A stretch of DNA of 64,000 nucleotides, taken from assembly GCA_031763025.1 (NCBI GenBank), contig JASSKH010000001.1, forward strand, positions 16,469,142 through 16,533,141, in the 5' to 3' direction. Made by a program: the position numbers and the translations under genes. This stretch comes from Macrocystis pyrifera. Lineage: Eukaryota > Sar > Phaeophyceae > Laminariales > Laminariaceae. The stretch's first letter is position 1. Every line of letters begins with the position of its first letter. Shown piece by piece: positions 35,738 to 47,300 of this stretch. The notes beneath the pieces were generated by a model that searched no databases, was not told the DNA's origin, and saw only the letters and a program-made list of their open reading frames with translations.

Positions 35738-35935
35738 ACTACTACGGTATAAGAAGCGCTATTCGATTCGAGTCGGAGCGGAAGGTGTATACCTGGTACC
35801 TGGTATACGATCATCATCGTTTCAGAGCGCAAAATTATCAAGAATACGATTGATAATGTCACTCGTACTACAAATAACAATAATAGTAGGATAGCCTTTG
35901 TATATCCTACTTGGCAGCAGTAGCAGTATATATGC

Positions 35936-36021
35936 TTCGCTGGAATGCTCAAGAGGGCGAGGCGTACTCGTTGTTGGACAAGGCCATAGACCATGCATCC
36001 CTTTCGAGACGGAGCCTAGAC
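35936..36021 (-). mobile_element. LINE-Y 3' tail adjoining poly(G) and element X
   Basis: The minus strand shows ggctccgtctcgaaagggat and ends caacaacgagtacgcctcg. Its 5' side touches a 50-base G run that is the poly(C) tail of the neighbouring element X. Confidence 0.6.
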
Positions 36022-36027
36022 GGGGGG

Positions 36028-36073
<46 letters not shown>
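36022..36073. repeat. Poly(G) tract between LINE-Y and element X
   Basis: One C interruption near the left end. Confidence 0.9.
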
Positions 36074-36074
<1 letters not shown>

Positions 36075-36463
36075 ACTCGATAAGAGAGATGTACTCGATC
36101 TCATGCATGGCCGTAGTCGTATGACCATAGACCCTCGCATCCCTACAATGCCGGGACGGAGCATGTCGGGTTTTCACCGACCAGGCAGACATTGCTTGCA
36201 CCAAGCGGGAAGCGCCGTGAGGTGTCCGGCGAGTCGCATGAAGGGTGAGCTGCATCCTACTAAGAACCGCTTGTGAGGCGCACTTGCATATGGATGACAG
36301 CCTCAATGAGTTAGTTTAATTTCCGGTGTAGCCACTTCCAGAGACAGCAATGGGAGTACTATGTAACTGCCTCTTGGGTGCCTTACCTTGAACACTACGT
36401 GATACGATCAATTCCCTTGTGCAGAGTAAAGGTCCTTTACTTCGCACAAATGATCTCACTCGA
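36060..36463 (-). mobile_element. Element X, long copy nearly identical to 18927-19340
   Basis: It follows a 50-base poly(G). Only scattered differences separate it from the copy at 18927, so both are recent. It ends beside a second poly(G) tract (36464-36489). Confidence 0.7.
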
Positions 36464-36789
36464 GGGGGGGGGGGGGGGGGGGGGGGGGGCGGTCAATCGG
36501 TGTTTTGACGGGTGAGATGCTGGTTGGGCGTTTCTTTGTTCACGAGGGTTTTTGTGGATCATTCGGTTTGGGCGTGATTCTTTTTACGCGTATTCTTTTT
36601 TTGCGAAAGACACGCTCTAATTATTTTCGAATGGCAACATCACAATCAATCACTTATTCGATTTGGTCGGTAGGACATACCAGGTAAGTATAATGTCAAT
36701 ACCCGTGCAGATTTTGATTGGTGAAACGTCGGTTGGGATTCAGTGGAGGCTTTCAAAAGGGAAACTGCCCATTGTGGGTTGTAGGTACT

Positions 36790-37030
36790 GGTTTAGTTTT
36801 TTTTTTGTCAAGTATTCTGGTCCGAATGATAGCGCCTTCCACGTGTTTTAAGCCATCGGATCCCTGTTGCTCTTTTTTAATATACTAGTCTGATCGCCAA
36901 TATAAGCGTCGTTTTAGTTTTGATATTATTATTGATAGTATCAAACGGAGCTTATATCCCCGGTCAGATATGTGGACGGCACTGGTGGAATATGCGCTGC
37001 ACACTTGTCAGGCGGCAAATGGAGTACGCG
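36790..37030. repeat. Dispersed repeat, pair with 32220-32400
   Basis: ttttgtcaagtattctggtc and gatagcgccttccacgtgtt. Confidence 0.45.
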
Positions 37031-37063
37031 CATACCAATAGTAACGTTTTTTATTGGTGCTTC

Positions 37064-37172
37064 ATATCACGGGGTCCATAGTTAACAGGACCTATGGTAT
37101 ACGTAAAAACCTATATATTTACCTATTTTTACTAAACAATATTTGGTCCTATTTACTATGTTACCCCGTAGT
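37064..37172. mobile_element. MITE-A copy
   Basis: Left end atcacggggtccatagtta, right end tatgttaccccgtagt. Confidence 0.75.
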
Positions 37173-37194
37173 AGTTAATTTGTGCTACGTTTGT

Positions 37195-37290
37195 GTGTTC
37201 GCCATCCGACGATGTGCAGCGTAAGCTTCAACGTTGACCCCCCTAAAACATTGCCCGAAAGAAGAAAACCAAAAGGGAATAACCAATACC
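37195..37290 (+). mobile_element. Element E end fragment
   Basis: tgttcgccatccgacgatgt and aagcttcaacgttgaccccc. Confidence 0.5.
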
Positions 37291-37647
37291 AGGAGGTACC
37301 AGGTATGGTTTCGTTTTCTGGGAGGAGACTATATAATCTACAGAGCTACTCCTGCTGCATGTATGTATGATAGGGTTGTCGTTTTCCATATTTAATTCGT
37401 ACACGTACGTGGCGTGGCTGCATGCGTGTGCATGCGTGGTGTCAAGGTGTATCTGTCAATATCTGTTCTCACATTTTTTTGTTTTGCCCATCGTTGATTG
37501 CCAGAAAGTCTGCTACCTACCGCGCTATGAAAATACCGCCCACATCGGCTGTCGTGAAATGTGCCGAAAAGTCGCCAAGCACACGAGGAGCCCATCACCG
37601 TCCCGCTGATGTCTCCACCTTTCCATGGTGGAGATGGTAACGGTGTT

Positions 37648-37754
37648 TATTACGGTTGACCATAGTAAATAGGACCTACGATACACACAAAAACCTATAT
37701 ATTTCCCCATTTTTTTTACAAGATTTGGTGCTATTTACTATGGTCCCCCGTAAT
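37648..37754. mobile_element. MITE-A copy
   Basis: Left end attacggttgaccatagt; the right end is intact. Confidence 0.75.
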
Positions 37755-38170
37755 AAGTGTATTAATGATGGTGGTGATGTGACGTATCCTGATGGTGACG
37801 TTGCTGTGCGATGATTCCATCTTACTTTCTTTCTTTTCGTGTGACGTTATTTTCATTTTGTTGTGACAAGTGTCTCTGAACAGCATACAGCAGTTCCCCA
37901 CCCGAAAATAGTTTGTTGAACGTAGCTCAGACCTATTAGTAGTAGCCAATAATAATAGCAAGAATAAATCCCAACAGGAAGACGAACAAACAAACGCGGT
38001 ATATAGCAGGTATGTATGGAGCATTTATTTGTCGTTGCCTTGGAGGCTCTACGTTACGTCAAGTGGACCTTAAACTCGACGACTTGCATGGATTTCTCCC
38101 CCCTGCCTCCAGCCTGAAATCAATCTCCTTTTTTTATTGTTGCCCTTCCTGTGTGCCTGGTGCTAACTAG

Positions 38171-38250
38171 TACCATTCTGGCCGCGACTATAGTACCCTT
38201 TTGGACTCTAATATCAACATCAAAAGTAGCTTATATTCGCGGCCAGAATG
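38171..38250. mobile_element. MITE-B-like inverted repeat
   Basis: taccattctggccgcgacta pairs with ttatattcgcggccagaatg, a clean inverted repeat related to the MITE-B ends. Confidence 0.5.
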
Positions 38251-38569
38251 ACATTACCTTTTGTTACGTAAATATACATACCTGGTATCATACGAACATC
38301 TTTACTATTAATGCTGCAAAAATGGTCCGATACTAGTTCCAAGTAGTATCAGGGTCTAATAAAGGCGATGTTATTTTCTCTATCTTACAAGCAGTGTCTG
38401 CATCCTAAACTGCACCCAGGTCCCATCACCCCCCATGTTTCTAGGAGATACAGTAGATAGTGGCCACAAAAGGCGAAAGAGGAAAAGGCGATAAGAAAAT
38501 ACCAAACAACAACTGTTGTACCATTCGCGAAATAAAAAATGACGAGCACCCAGATGTTGGAGATGCCTG

Positions 38570-38680
38570 TATCAGGAGTAAGTAGGAACGGTGCTCCGTC
38601 TTCGAAAAGGGCTTCGTCATCAATGGTAACATGACTAAGGCGAGGAGCTGATGAGTGTTCCACCCCCCCCCCCCCCCCCT
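38570..38680 (+). mobile_element. LINE-Y 3' tail joined to element X
   Basis: It has aggaacggtgctccgtcttc and the diverged gtaacatgactaaggcgagg clause, then an 18-base poly(C). An element X copy in the same orientation follows directly. Confidence 0.65.
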
Positions 38681-38689
38681 TCCCCTCAG

Positions 38690-38830
38690 CTTCGCGCTTG
38701 GTGCAAGCAATGTCTGCCTGGTCGGTGAAAACCCGACGCGCTCCGTCCCGGCATTGTAGGGATGTGAGGTTCTATGGTCGTACGACTACGGCCATGCGTG
38801 ATACCTGGTAGTGAGTACGCCCCCCTACCC
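38690..38830 (+). mobile_element. Element X partial copy after LINE-Y tail
   Basis: Plus orientation: gcttggtgcaagcaatgtct, ggcattgtagggatgtgagg, ending gtgagtacgcccccc. Confidence 0.65.
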
Positions 38831-39069
38831 CCTCCCCCTGCTAATATTATTTTTGCTCTATCGACAATGTCCAATGGCTCAAACCTCGATCCACCCTCAC
38901 ACCGGTAGAGCTATTATTGGTATACGGGGAAAAGATAAACCCACGAGGAAACCAGAGACGGGAACCGCGTTTGTTCCGACAACAAAACTGCGTTCGGTTT
39001 GAGTGGGACACTTATTCCAGTGGCAGCGGGGGCCAACTTGGGACATGCAGGAGTAGGTAACGCCTTTTC

Positions 39070-39320
39070 GGCGACGGCTGATTGCACGATAAGGGAAAAC
39101 GGCGTACTACTGGTACAACCGCATACCACGGGTCATAATATAATATCACCCGGGGTGATACTACAACATCACCCCCCTTTTCAGGGACGACTCTACGGTA
39201 AGGGAAAACGGTGTACTGCTGGTACACCGTATCACAGGGGGTGATGGTATGACACTTCCTCCTTTTGAGAGACTCCACGATAAGGGAAAACGGTGCACTC
39301 GTACAACACCGGTGATAATA
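39070..39320. repeat. Tandem repeat, three units of about 80-105 bp
   Basis: gataagggaaaacggcgtac, ggtaagggaaaacggtgtac and gataagggaaaacggtgcac start the units. Each continues to a tggtacaac..tatcac clause. Confidence 0.65.
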
Positions 39321-39759
39321 TGACACCCCCCCCCCCCACCCAGGAAGATAGTCGGAGGCCGATTTTTTTCCTAACCGTGGCGGGCACACACGTCGAACAT
39401 TGCGACCGTGGAAAGGTCTCGGCGGTGACGCGTGTTGCTTACTGTATGACAGGGGTAGCACCTCTTGGGTGGAAAAAAAATCCGGCCTATCGGGGCTCCC
39501 TCAACCGATTTTTGTGGGAATACCATTAAAAAAAAAGTTGGAATAGTATTCGTGGTATAGCGTAGGTTATGGGATTGTTTGTCGGGTCGAAGTTCTATCT
39601 CTTCTCAAAATCAGTTCGAGGGTGGGGTATATCGAGCTCCTCGGGTAAAGGGAGGCTCAGAACAATCAGGGTGCACCCACACAGCAGCATGCGTTGATCT
39701 TTTCATTGTCCCCGTTGTGAAGAGAAAACTATCGATAGCTCTGAAATCCGTCGGAGGGG

Positions 39760-40135
39760 GGGTGTTATATTATCACCCGTGTGATACGGTATGCTATTTT
39801 GTTACACGTGCGATACGGTTTGTTTCGTTATCACCCCGTGTGATGCGGTATGATATCTTGTCAGCTGTATGATGCAGTATGATATCTTATCACCCGAGTG
39901 ATGCGGTGTGGTATCGTATCTCACCCGTGTGATGCGGTGTGATATCTTGTCACCCTTGTGATATACGACATGTTATCTTATCTCCCGTGTGGTACGGTAA
40001 GTGTGTTATCTTACCAGCCGTGGGATACTGTAGTGTTATCTTATCCCCCGTGTGATACGGTATGTTATCTTACACGGTATGTTATCTAACCACCTGTGTG
40101 ATACAGCAAGTTATGTTATCACCCGTGTGATACGG
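39760..40135. repeat. Palindromic minisatellite, about 30-bp unit
   Basis: At least twelve units of the form ttatcacccgtgtgatacgg tatg. The core cacccgtgtg is close to self-complementary, so each unit could form a small hairpin. Confidence 0.7.
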
Positions 40136-41324
40136 CGGCACACCTCAATTTATGCGCGCCGTTTTAGCCCACCATTGACCACGTATCAGATACAAGGGAC
40201 CTGTACCAACTCTGATTAGGGGCGCTGGTGCCGCATGCAAGGGGCCTCCGACCCCCAACGTGCTATTAGAGTGGGTACCCCCGACTTAAGAGAGGCGTGG
40301 TACGGACCGAAAACGCCTCTTTTAACGAGTAGCCTCTCTCTCTTATCCACAGTGGGAAATATATAGCGCTCTGGACGGAGAAAGAGCGAGCGTTCACGCG
40401 TTAATAGGAAGAGCAAGCGGGCCTAATATTTACGCCCACAGAGTAGGCGGGTTCAGCCGAATCGACCTCTGTTGAGTGTACTGCTGTCTTCCCGGGCCAC
40501 CTTGTCTCGAGTCGGGGCGGTGCCCACTGTGTAGTCCGTCTAGAACAAGGTGCAAATGATACCTTACTGTGATTTACATTGGGGCTACCGTACTGTGATT
40601 TTACATGGGGTTGACGATGATAATGCTGTCGTCGTGTTTGTGCTGCTGATGATGACGCGTGATGGTGATGATGCTTTGATTTCCCCGCCGATACGTGTTC
40701 TGTTCTTTTCGTCGGCGCGCGTCGCCGCAAAGTTGAGGGAACGTGGGTTGAAAGCGCGGAGCGGGTTCTCTAGCAAATTGGTGCGTGGTTGTTATGGTTC
40801 TCATGCGTCTATTTGTTTGGAACAGAGGCAGCCTCCAGTGGGATAGGACAACGCGTACTCCAGTGCGAGTACAATCGCCGAGTATGGTACCTGGTATCAA
40901 GCGTACCGTAAACCTGCGTTCCCGGGGTCAACAGTTTGTTTTTTTTTTTTTTTTTTTCCGTCGATCAGACTTTTTCACCCTTCGTTGGCGTCGACAATTT
41001 TATGCTTATTTTCAGCTTTGACTCGTCCTGGTACGCATTGTTTTGGCGCGCGTTGGTTCATCGCCCTCGTGATATGCGTGTTTTGTCGAGCCCTGAGCTG
41101 CTGTTCTTTTTGTGGCTCGTCGCACTATACACTGCTGCTGATGTTGGTTATCTTGACCGTTTCGTCTGTTTTTTTTTCTTGGTTTTGTTTTCTGTGTTGT
41201 GTTCGGCGTCCATTTGATGTTTTTTGTCTGTTCAACTGTTGCGTCAATCTTTCCTGTCCATCTTGTTTGTCTGTCGGTATCGTCTGTCTCGTGTACGACG
41301 CGCCGTCATGGCTATTCAAAATTT

Positions 41325-41325
<1 letters not shown>
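40136..41325. other. No gene recognised
   Basis: A GTG/GAT-rich stretch (40600-40680) and a poly(T) (40938-40957); no protein-like frame supported. Confidence 0.45.
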
Positions 41326-41360
<35 letters not shown>

Positions 41361-41370
41361 ACCCCCCCCC
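41326..41370. repeat. Poly(C) tract
   Basis: One A interruption. A C-rich duplicate of the surrounding segment (cgctctacaactcccctttt / ctctgcaactccccgcattt) lies at 41708-41780, just before the Cys exon. Confidence 0.9.
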
Positions 41371-41807
41371 CTTCCCTTCCCCTCCCCCCGCTCTACAACT
41401 CCCCTTTTTCGAACGGCGGAATGTTTTGCTCGCCCCCCTTCTCTGCCCATCTACTTGTTTGTCTCTATCTCGTCTGTCTTATGTACTATTCATTTGGTGT
41501 CTATACTTTCGTGTGCGACGCGCCTTCACCGTTATCCAAACGTAACCCCCCTCCCCCTCCCCTCCCCTTCCCCCCCTCTTTTTCCCCCCCCCCCCTTGCC
41601 TAATGGTTATTTTACACTCAATAAACCAACACGTCACAAGCCAAACGCCCTGGCGCACCCCAAAAAACAACTGGTTTCCTAACATATGTGCCGCTAACCA
41701 AACCTTACCCCCCCCCCCCCCCCCCTTCCTCCCCTCCCCCCTCTCTGCAACTCCCCGCATTTTCGGACGGTGTTGGGTAAAAAGCTCTTGGCCGCTTCGA
41801 GCTGCAG

Positions 41808-41995
41808 CGGGGACTCCCTCATCCCGACGGAGGAAGAGTCTCGCCAAGAGTTCGGAAAAGTGTTCTCGTGTTCTTGTGGAGGGGGAGGGGACACCTTCTC
41901 CGCCACCCTCTGCGCCCTCCAGCCCGACACGTGGGTGGAGTTCACGATCAAAGGTCCCGGGACGGCAGCATCTCCCGCAGCGATGACATTCACAG
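41808..41995 (+). CDS. Cys-containing extracellular exon, probable part of Adp1-like ABCG gene
   Basis: A GC-rich open stretch reading CSGDSLIPTEEESRQEFGKV, FSCSCGGGGDTFSATLC, then ALQPDTWVEFTIKGPGTA and SPAAMTFTG. A usable acceptor (gctgcag, to 41807) and donor (cacag/GTTGGT at 41996) fit, giving entry in phase 2 and exit in phase 1. Several cysteines and polar content suit an extracellular domain. Fungal Adp1 proteins have a comparable FSC...C segment between the EGF-like region and the first membrane helix; that resemblance is from general knowledge of the family, not an alignment. The frame stays open upstream to about 41770, so the true 5' boundary may be slightly different. Assignment to the ABCG gene rests on order and strand. 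Confidence 0.45.
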
Positions 41996-42704
41996 GTTGG
42001 TCACAAGCACATGCTGTACATACTTCGAAGTATACACGAAAAAAAAGAAACATAGAAAAGAAATCGACACCCCACTACTGTGTTTGTTTTTGGGTCTCAC
42101 AGACCTAGGGAGGCACACATATATATTACCAAGCAAAAAAAAACTGGAGAAAAAGAAACTTTTTTTTTTGTTATTTCTGACAACAAAATCCCAACCCGAT
42201 ACATCTTATAGTTAATTTTTTTTTGCTATTTCTGACAAAAAATCCCAACCCGCTATTATAAAAACGGTGTGTTTTTTTTTTCTTGGTTAGCTTCGACATG
42301 GTGGCGAGTGTGATTCCGTTTTTATTTTCCCTTCTCGATTGCCCCTGGTTGACCCCTGTACTGTAGGACTGCACGACCATTGTGGCGGGAAAACACTTGG
42401 AACTAATATCAGATTTAAGGTTTTGTGCAGTACAGCAGTACTATAAAGGGTTAAGGTCGGTTTTTGATGGGTGATAATACTACTACTATAGAGGTATTAA
42501 TAGCATTTTCCGGCCGAAATATTTCTGGCAGATGAGTGGCTTTCTCAACCATTGCGACTGAGAAACTGCCGTACACGCATCATCACACCCAATGATATCG
42601 TTTTGTTTTTTACGTTTTATTTTCGATCAAAAGGAACCTCGCAGGCAATGGGATTTTGCTTGTCGGGTTAAGGCGTATACACGCTTCTCTTCATCCGTTT
42701 GGGT

Positions 42705-43085
42705 GTTAAAACATGGCGACCAAAACAATGGTTGGTAACTGTGGTGTTATCAATCGTATCCAATACGTGCAGAGTGAGCGTCCAGAAGTACGCGGGTAGG
42801 ATCATGCCGCCGCGCCCGTACCGTACGGCTCCTTGCCTTGCATGGCAAAACTCGGGCATCGATTTGTGTATCAGCTCCCCCCCCCCCCCCCCCCCCCCCC
42901 CCGCCCTATTTGCTCCGTCTCGAACAGGGATCCGTGTGTTCATTCGTCAAATGACTTGGGGCAAGCAACAAATGAGTACGCCCCCCCCCCCCCCCCCCCC
43001 CAATGATGCAGTCACCGTGCTGAAATCGTAACTTTTGTGTGTCGTCATTTTTTTCCCCCCTCTCTGAAGTGTCAAGAGGGTTAAA
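42705..43085. repeat. Element I interrupted by LINE-Y tail
   Basis: The left part (gcgaccaaaacaatggttgg ... gagcgtccagaagtacgcgg) and right part (gcagtcaccgtgctgaaatc ... gtcgtcatttttttcccccc) are separated by poly(C) and LINE-Y at 42877-43001. Confidence 0.5.
42903..43001 (+). mobile_element. LINE-Y 3' tail between two poly(C) runs
   Basis: Starts tttgctccgtctcgaacagg just after a 26-base C run and ends caacaaatgagtacg plus a run of 18 C. Confidence 0.7.
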
Positions 43086-43254
43086 GCCGTTCTTCGGGTG
43101 ATGTCACATTGACCTCCTCATGTGAGGTCCACCGCTTCCTAGGCGTATGTCTTTTGTTGTGTTGTTGTAATGAACTACATACATACATACACACATACAG
43201 GTGACTTACTAATAGTATGGATCTCCTCAAGTGCCCCAGAAAAAATGAGATCCT

Positions 43255-43361
43255 ATTACGGGGAAACATTGTAAATAGGACCAAATATTGTTGGTAAAAA
43301 TAGGGAAATATATAGGTTTTAGTGTTATCGTAAGTCCTATTCACTACGGCCCCCCCGTAAT
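43255..43361. mobile_element. MITE-A copy
   Basis: Left end attacggggaaacattgtaa, right end cactacggcccccccgtaat. Its left flank, gacttactaatag...gccccagaa, resembles the flank of the copy at 48899. Confidence 0.75.
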
Positions 43362-43692
43362 AGCCCAATCGTGGCGCATCAATTAAGGGCAGGCGGCTTG
43401 AGAAAGTGGCAGGCGCCACCCCCTATCGCAGCGCCTGTCTCCTGTTCCTGTAGTTGTTGTTCTTGGTTTCGTTTGTCGGGATTTGTTTTAGGTATGATGT
43501 GTGTTTGTGTGTTTGTCGTTGTTTGTTGTTTTGTGATTCGTTTCCGACAAAATGAAAACAGAGAGCTGGGGCCGTTTCGGCTTACAACTACTGCTGCGGA
43601 ACAAAGTAGAAAGGGGTCAGAACGATGCTTGCTTACAGTGTTGGCGTATTTATTGTCTTCAAAGCTGTTTCGAGAGGACAACACGCTTTGGT

Positions 43693-43800
43693 ATTACGGG
43701 GGTCCATAGTTAATAGGACCTATGGTATACATAAAACACTTATATATTTACCTATTTTTACTAACAAAATTTGGTCCCGTTGACTATGGACCCCCGTAAT
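43693..43800. mobile_element. MITE-A copy
   Basis: Both ends perfect. Confidence 0.8.
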
Positions 43801-44040
43801 AGTATTATAATCTAGAGTCTGCTTCCTTTACCTTCTTGTAGCGCTGCGGGCGGAAATATAGTATTTGCTTGGTCTTTGTATTGATTTATAAACGATACTC
43901 GTATTTTCGGCCAGAGTGGATTCACTCTGTCCCCCTGTACATTCAGGCGAAAACTATTGTGAAATTGAGGGACATCGCAACACGCAAGAGGACACACCCA
44001 CCGCTGCGACGGATTCCGAGGCGATTATCTCCAGAATTAG

Positions 44041-44260
44041 GGGGAGGGGGGGGGGGGGTACTCGTTTTCATGCATGACCGCAGTCGTATATTATAGACCC
44101 TCGCATCCCTACAATGCCGGGACGGAGCACGTCGTGTTTTCACCGACCAGGCAGACGTTACTTGCACCAAACGTGAAGCGCCATGAGGTGTTGGGCGAGT
44201 CGCACGAAGGGTGAGCTGCATCCTGCCAAGAACCGCTTAAGAGGCGGATGTTCTTGCGTA
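44041..44260 (-). mobile_element. Element X partial copy
   Basis: Poly(G)-led copy with tcgcatccctacaatgccgg and the ccaagaaccgcttaagaggc end. It follows a unit of the L tandem repeat, the same arrangement as at 18857-18927. Confidence 0.65.
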
Positions 44261-44289
44261 TAGATGACAGCATCAATGCATTGATTTAA

Positions 44290-45320
44290 TTTCTGTACTC
44301 ATTTATTGCTTGCCTTAGTCATTTTAGCATTGACCACGCATCCCTTTCGAAACGGTGCACCGTTCCCACTCCGAATAGAGACACCTCCAACAATTGGGCG
44401 CTCATCAGGTTGTTTCCATATATTACAGATACAAACTTTTTGCTAATCTTATCCCCTTCCTGTTTGGCCGCCTGTGGCCACCATCTCTCCTAGGATAACG
44501 ATCGTTTTCTCGTTTCTACCAATTGTATCAAACTCCTCCATGTCACATTCGTCTATTTCTCTCATCTCCTCTTCTAACACACGCCGTTCCTCCTTGTACA
44601 TTTCACATTCACCTACTATGTGAGTTCTACTCTATATTGCTTCGCCACACGGGCACATCTTTGCGTCTACTTCCTCGTCCCGACTATTGGCATACCTCTT
44701 TCTTCTTTCTGCCAGATCCAGGTCACCTGCACGAAGTCGCAGTTTCAGCGTTTTTTCGCGAAGTTCATTGGGCCGTGCAAATACCTTTCCATTCCTATCC
44801 CATAGTTCAATCTCCCGTAAGTGTTTCTCCGTTACACGTTGTTTCTTAGCGCTAGCCTTTCCCTTCTTTCTATCCTTTCTTCTATTTTACTTCTGCCTTG
44901 TACCTCAAACTTCCCGGCGGACATCACTTCTTCTTGGTTTCCCCCTATGTATCCTCCCATACTTTCTCAACTACGCCATCCCACCTTATTCCAGCCCACC
45001 CTTTTGTTGCTTTCTCCCATACAGCTCTGTCAACTATGGCTGGCAACCTCTGTTGTGGCATGTTCCATCCAACTTTCTCATGTATCTATTTAACTTGAAT
45101 GGGTACATTACCAGTTCTTCTGCTCCTACTGCTGTATTACTAGTGGTACGTGAGCATCTTGCTATTTTTTTTAGCTGCTGTCATCTGTACTGTTTCCAAC
45201 TGTTTTACGAACTTCGCGTTCCCTTCCGATACTTGTCCTGCATATTCTAGCTTTGGTGCTATCACACTCATCGGGAAACGTGTCTCGATCCTAGTGTCAA
45301 GGTGCGAGTCTTAGGATCTC
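44290..45320 (-). mobile_element. LINE-Y: decayed 3' part of non-LTR retrotransposon ORF2
   Basis: Read on the minus strand, this is the C-terminal region of a non-LTR retrotransposon polyprotein downstream of the reverse transcriptase fingers. Recognisable pieces include KLEYAGQVSEGNAKFVKQLE, AIVDRAVWEKATKGWAGIRW, KTLKLRLRAGDLDLAERRKR, a C-terminal zinc knuckle MCPCGEAI...HIVGECEMY, and WWPQAAKQEGDKISKKF. In-frame stops (one inside the zinc knuckle) and several frameshifts show it is dead. The segment between EEFD and WWPQ also occurs at 61700-61800. It ends near 44290-44390 in the clause GCTCCGTCTCGAAAGGGATG shared by all LINE-Y tails. The element lies in a large intron of the ABCG gene, in antisense. 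Confidence 0.8.
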
Positions 45321-45465
45321 ATCCATCTTGCCAACGTATGCTTCACCCTTTCCTGTTACCTTTGCTGTGTGTGTATCACAAGATCAGTCTTTTGATATCT
45401 CGACAAGGTATGTATGCTGGTCTACGATCGGCAAATAATGTTCTCTCCGCTTCCAACTTAAATTT

Positions 45466-45640
45466 GGGAGGGGGGGGGGGTGTACTCATGATCACGCATG
45501 GCCTCAATCGTATGACCATAGACTCTCGCATCCCTAAAATGCCGGGACGGAGCACGTCGGGTTGCCGCCGACCAGGCAGACATTGCTTGCACCAAGCGCG
45601 ATGCGCCGTGAGGTGTTGGGCGAGTCGCATCTATCTACCT
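45466..45640 (-). mobile_element. Element X partial copy
   Basis: Poly(G)-led. It retains the gcatccctaaaatgccggga landmark and breaks off in gggcgagtcgcat. Confidence 0.6.
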
Positions 45641-45720
45641 ATTAATAGTCTATGGTATGGACTCCGTACAACTTTTTACAAAAGGACATACAAATATGTG
45701 CTATTCAAGGTCGGTGGGTA

Positions 45721-46189
45721 GAAGCGATGCCGCTAACGAAAAAACAATATGCGCCATTTCTGTATTTTTCACGAAAAAAAGATGATATGTTTTGAAGAAA
45801 ACATTAATCCGTTCATAATCTGCAGTCGCCCCGCAATATCGTTTTGTTTGCTGGTTCCCCAGGCGATGAAGATGGTGTGCTCGTGTGCTGATAGTGCCAG
45901 GAAAATACACGCGTTTTGGTTGGACTTTTTTCTCCTGACAATACGAGAATAACATGCGTTTTGGCGGCCGTTCGTTGTGGCATTCACGTTTCTTTTCCTA
46001 TCGGCGGTGAAAAAAAAAAGGGCGGGAAAAGAAAATGAAGAGAAACGTCGCACGTGTATACATGCCGCGAAAAAAAGCAAATCGCCTATGCTTGTTGTCT
46101 CCCGTTGTTTGCCCACAGATAGGGTATGTGCTCCGTGCTTGGTCCTGCTTTGCGTCGGAGCCGCTATGATCGTTAACATGTTACAGTCG
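45721..46189. other. No gene recognised
   Basis: A-rich purine blocks (46009-46075); no element or exon identified. Confidence 0.4.
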
Positions 46190-46358
46190 TAACGGTTGCC
46201 GGTATAGGGCCGGTATGTATGCGCCAGTCAACAATACCGGCACTATTATCGCGCCAACCGGCACTATTTACTCCGCGCACCACCATACCCGGTGAATCCC
46301 ATCTGCCTGGGCCAATCGATTCCACAGGCACTAACTATTACAGGCAACCGGCACTACG
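46190..46358. mobile_element. MITE-D long form, inverted relative to 16752
   Basis: Shares gcgccagtcaacaataccgg, ccggcactatttactccgcg and gccaatcgattccacag with the reverse complement of 16752-16937. Confidence 0.6.
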
Positions 46359-46814
46359 GAAGGATCACTAGAGTACTGCGATACCAATAGAATTTAAGAC
46401 TACTGCTGTGCGTGCCAAACGCGGTACGAGCACGCTTCGATCGAAAATGTTTATTGCACCAAGCTTTGCGAATATGAGGTATGGGGAAATCTCCGATCTC
46501 ACAGCCGAATGAGGTTGCTTTGTTTTTTATTTCGTTTCGACTTTGTGTGCACCACCGCCCCGTGAGTTCCACGGCTGTCAGATTGTGCTTCCCTCAACGT
46601 GTAGACCGTGCATGTGTCATTTTGCTTGATGACGCGCGAACCAAGTATCACGTAGAGGTTCGATGAAATCCTCGCTCTCACGGGTTGTGCCGGAGGAGTG
46701 GTGATCGTATTTGCCATCTGACTGCAGAGTGCGCCGCACAAAAGCTTTTGTGAACGATCACCCATAAGAAACAGCCAGAGAAAGAAGAGAAGAAAGAAAG
46801 CAACAGGAGAACAA

Positions 46815-47300
46815 AACCAGGAAGCCTGTTGTGCCAGCAGTAGTAGTCCACTACTACAGCAGTAGCTCCGTTCGTGAACTACTGCTGTACTTCCGGCCGA
46901 ACTTCGACCTACTGCAAAAACACTGAGAAAAGAGAAACCCCGGAAAAACGTAGAAGGAAGCCTATTGTGACATCATTTGTCTGCTAGTAGCTCTTTTCCT
47001 GACCTACTTTCGGCTGAACTTGGGCCTACCTCGTACAAAAAAGAGAAAAGAAAGGCGGGAAAATCTGAACGGGGAAGCCTGTTGGAAGCCTATTGTACCC
47101 TCAAAAGGTCTACTATTAACAGCCATTTTCGTGAACTGCAGTACTCCCGGCTGAAGTTCGACTTACTGCAGAAATAGGAAGACAAAGAGAACCCAATGAA
47201 AAAAAAAGCTAAAGAAGGAGACCTGTGGTGCCTCCAGCAGCCTATTCGGCTTGTTTCGTGACCTCCCTTCTGGCTGAACTTCGACCACCCTCTTTTTTTT
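46815..47300. repeat. Tandem repeat, four units of about 120-135 bp
   Basis: Units share gaagcctgttgtgcc, ttcgtgaactactgctg, cggctgaacttcgacctact and an A/G-rich link (gagaaaagagaa). Starts are near 46824, 46958, 47082 and 47214. Confidence 0.6.

Noticed and set aside
44523..45250. Plus-strand frames rich in Phe, Leu and Ser
   Set aside because: Antisense shadows of the minus-strand LINE-Y remnant.
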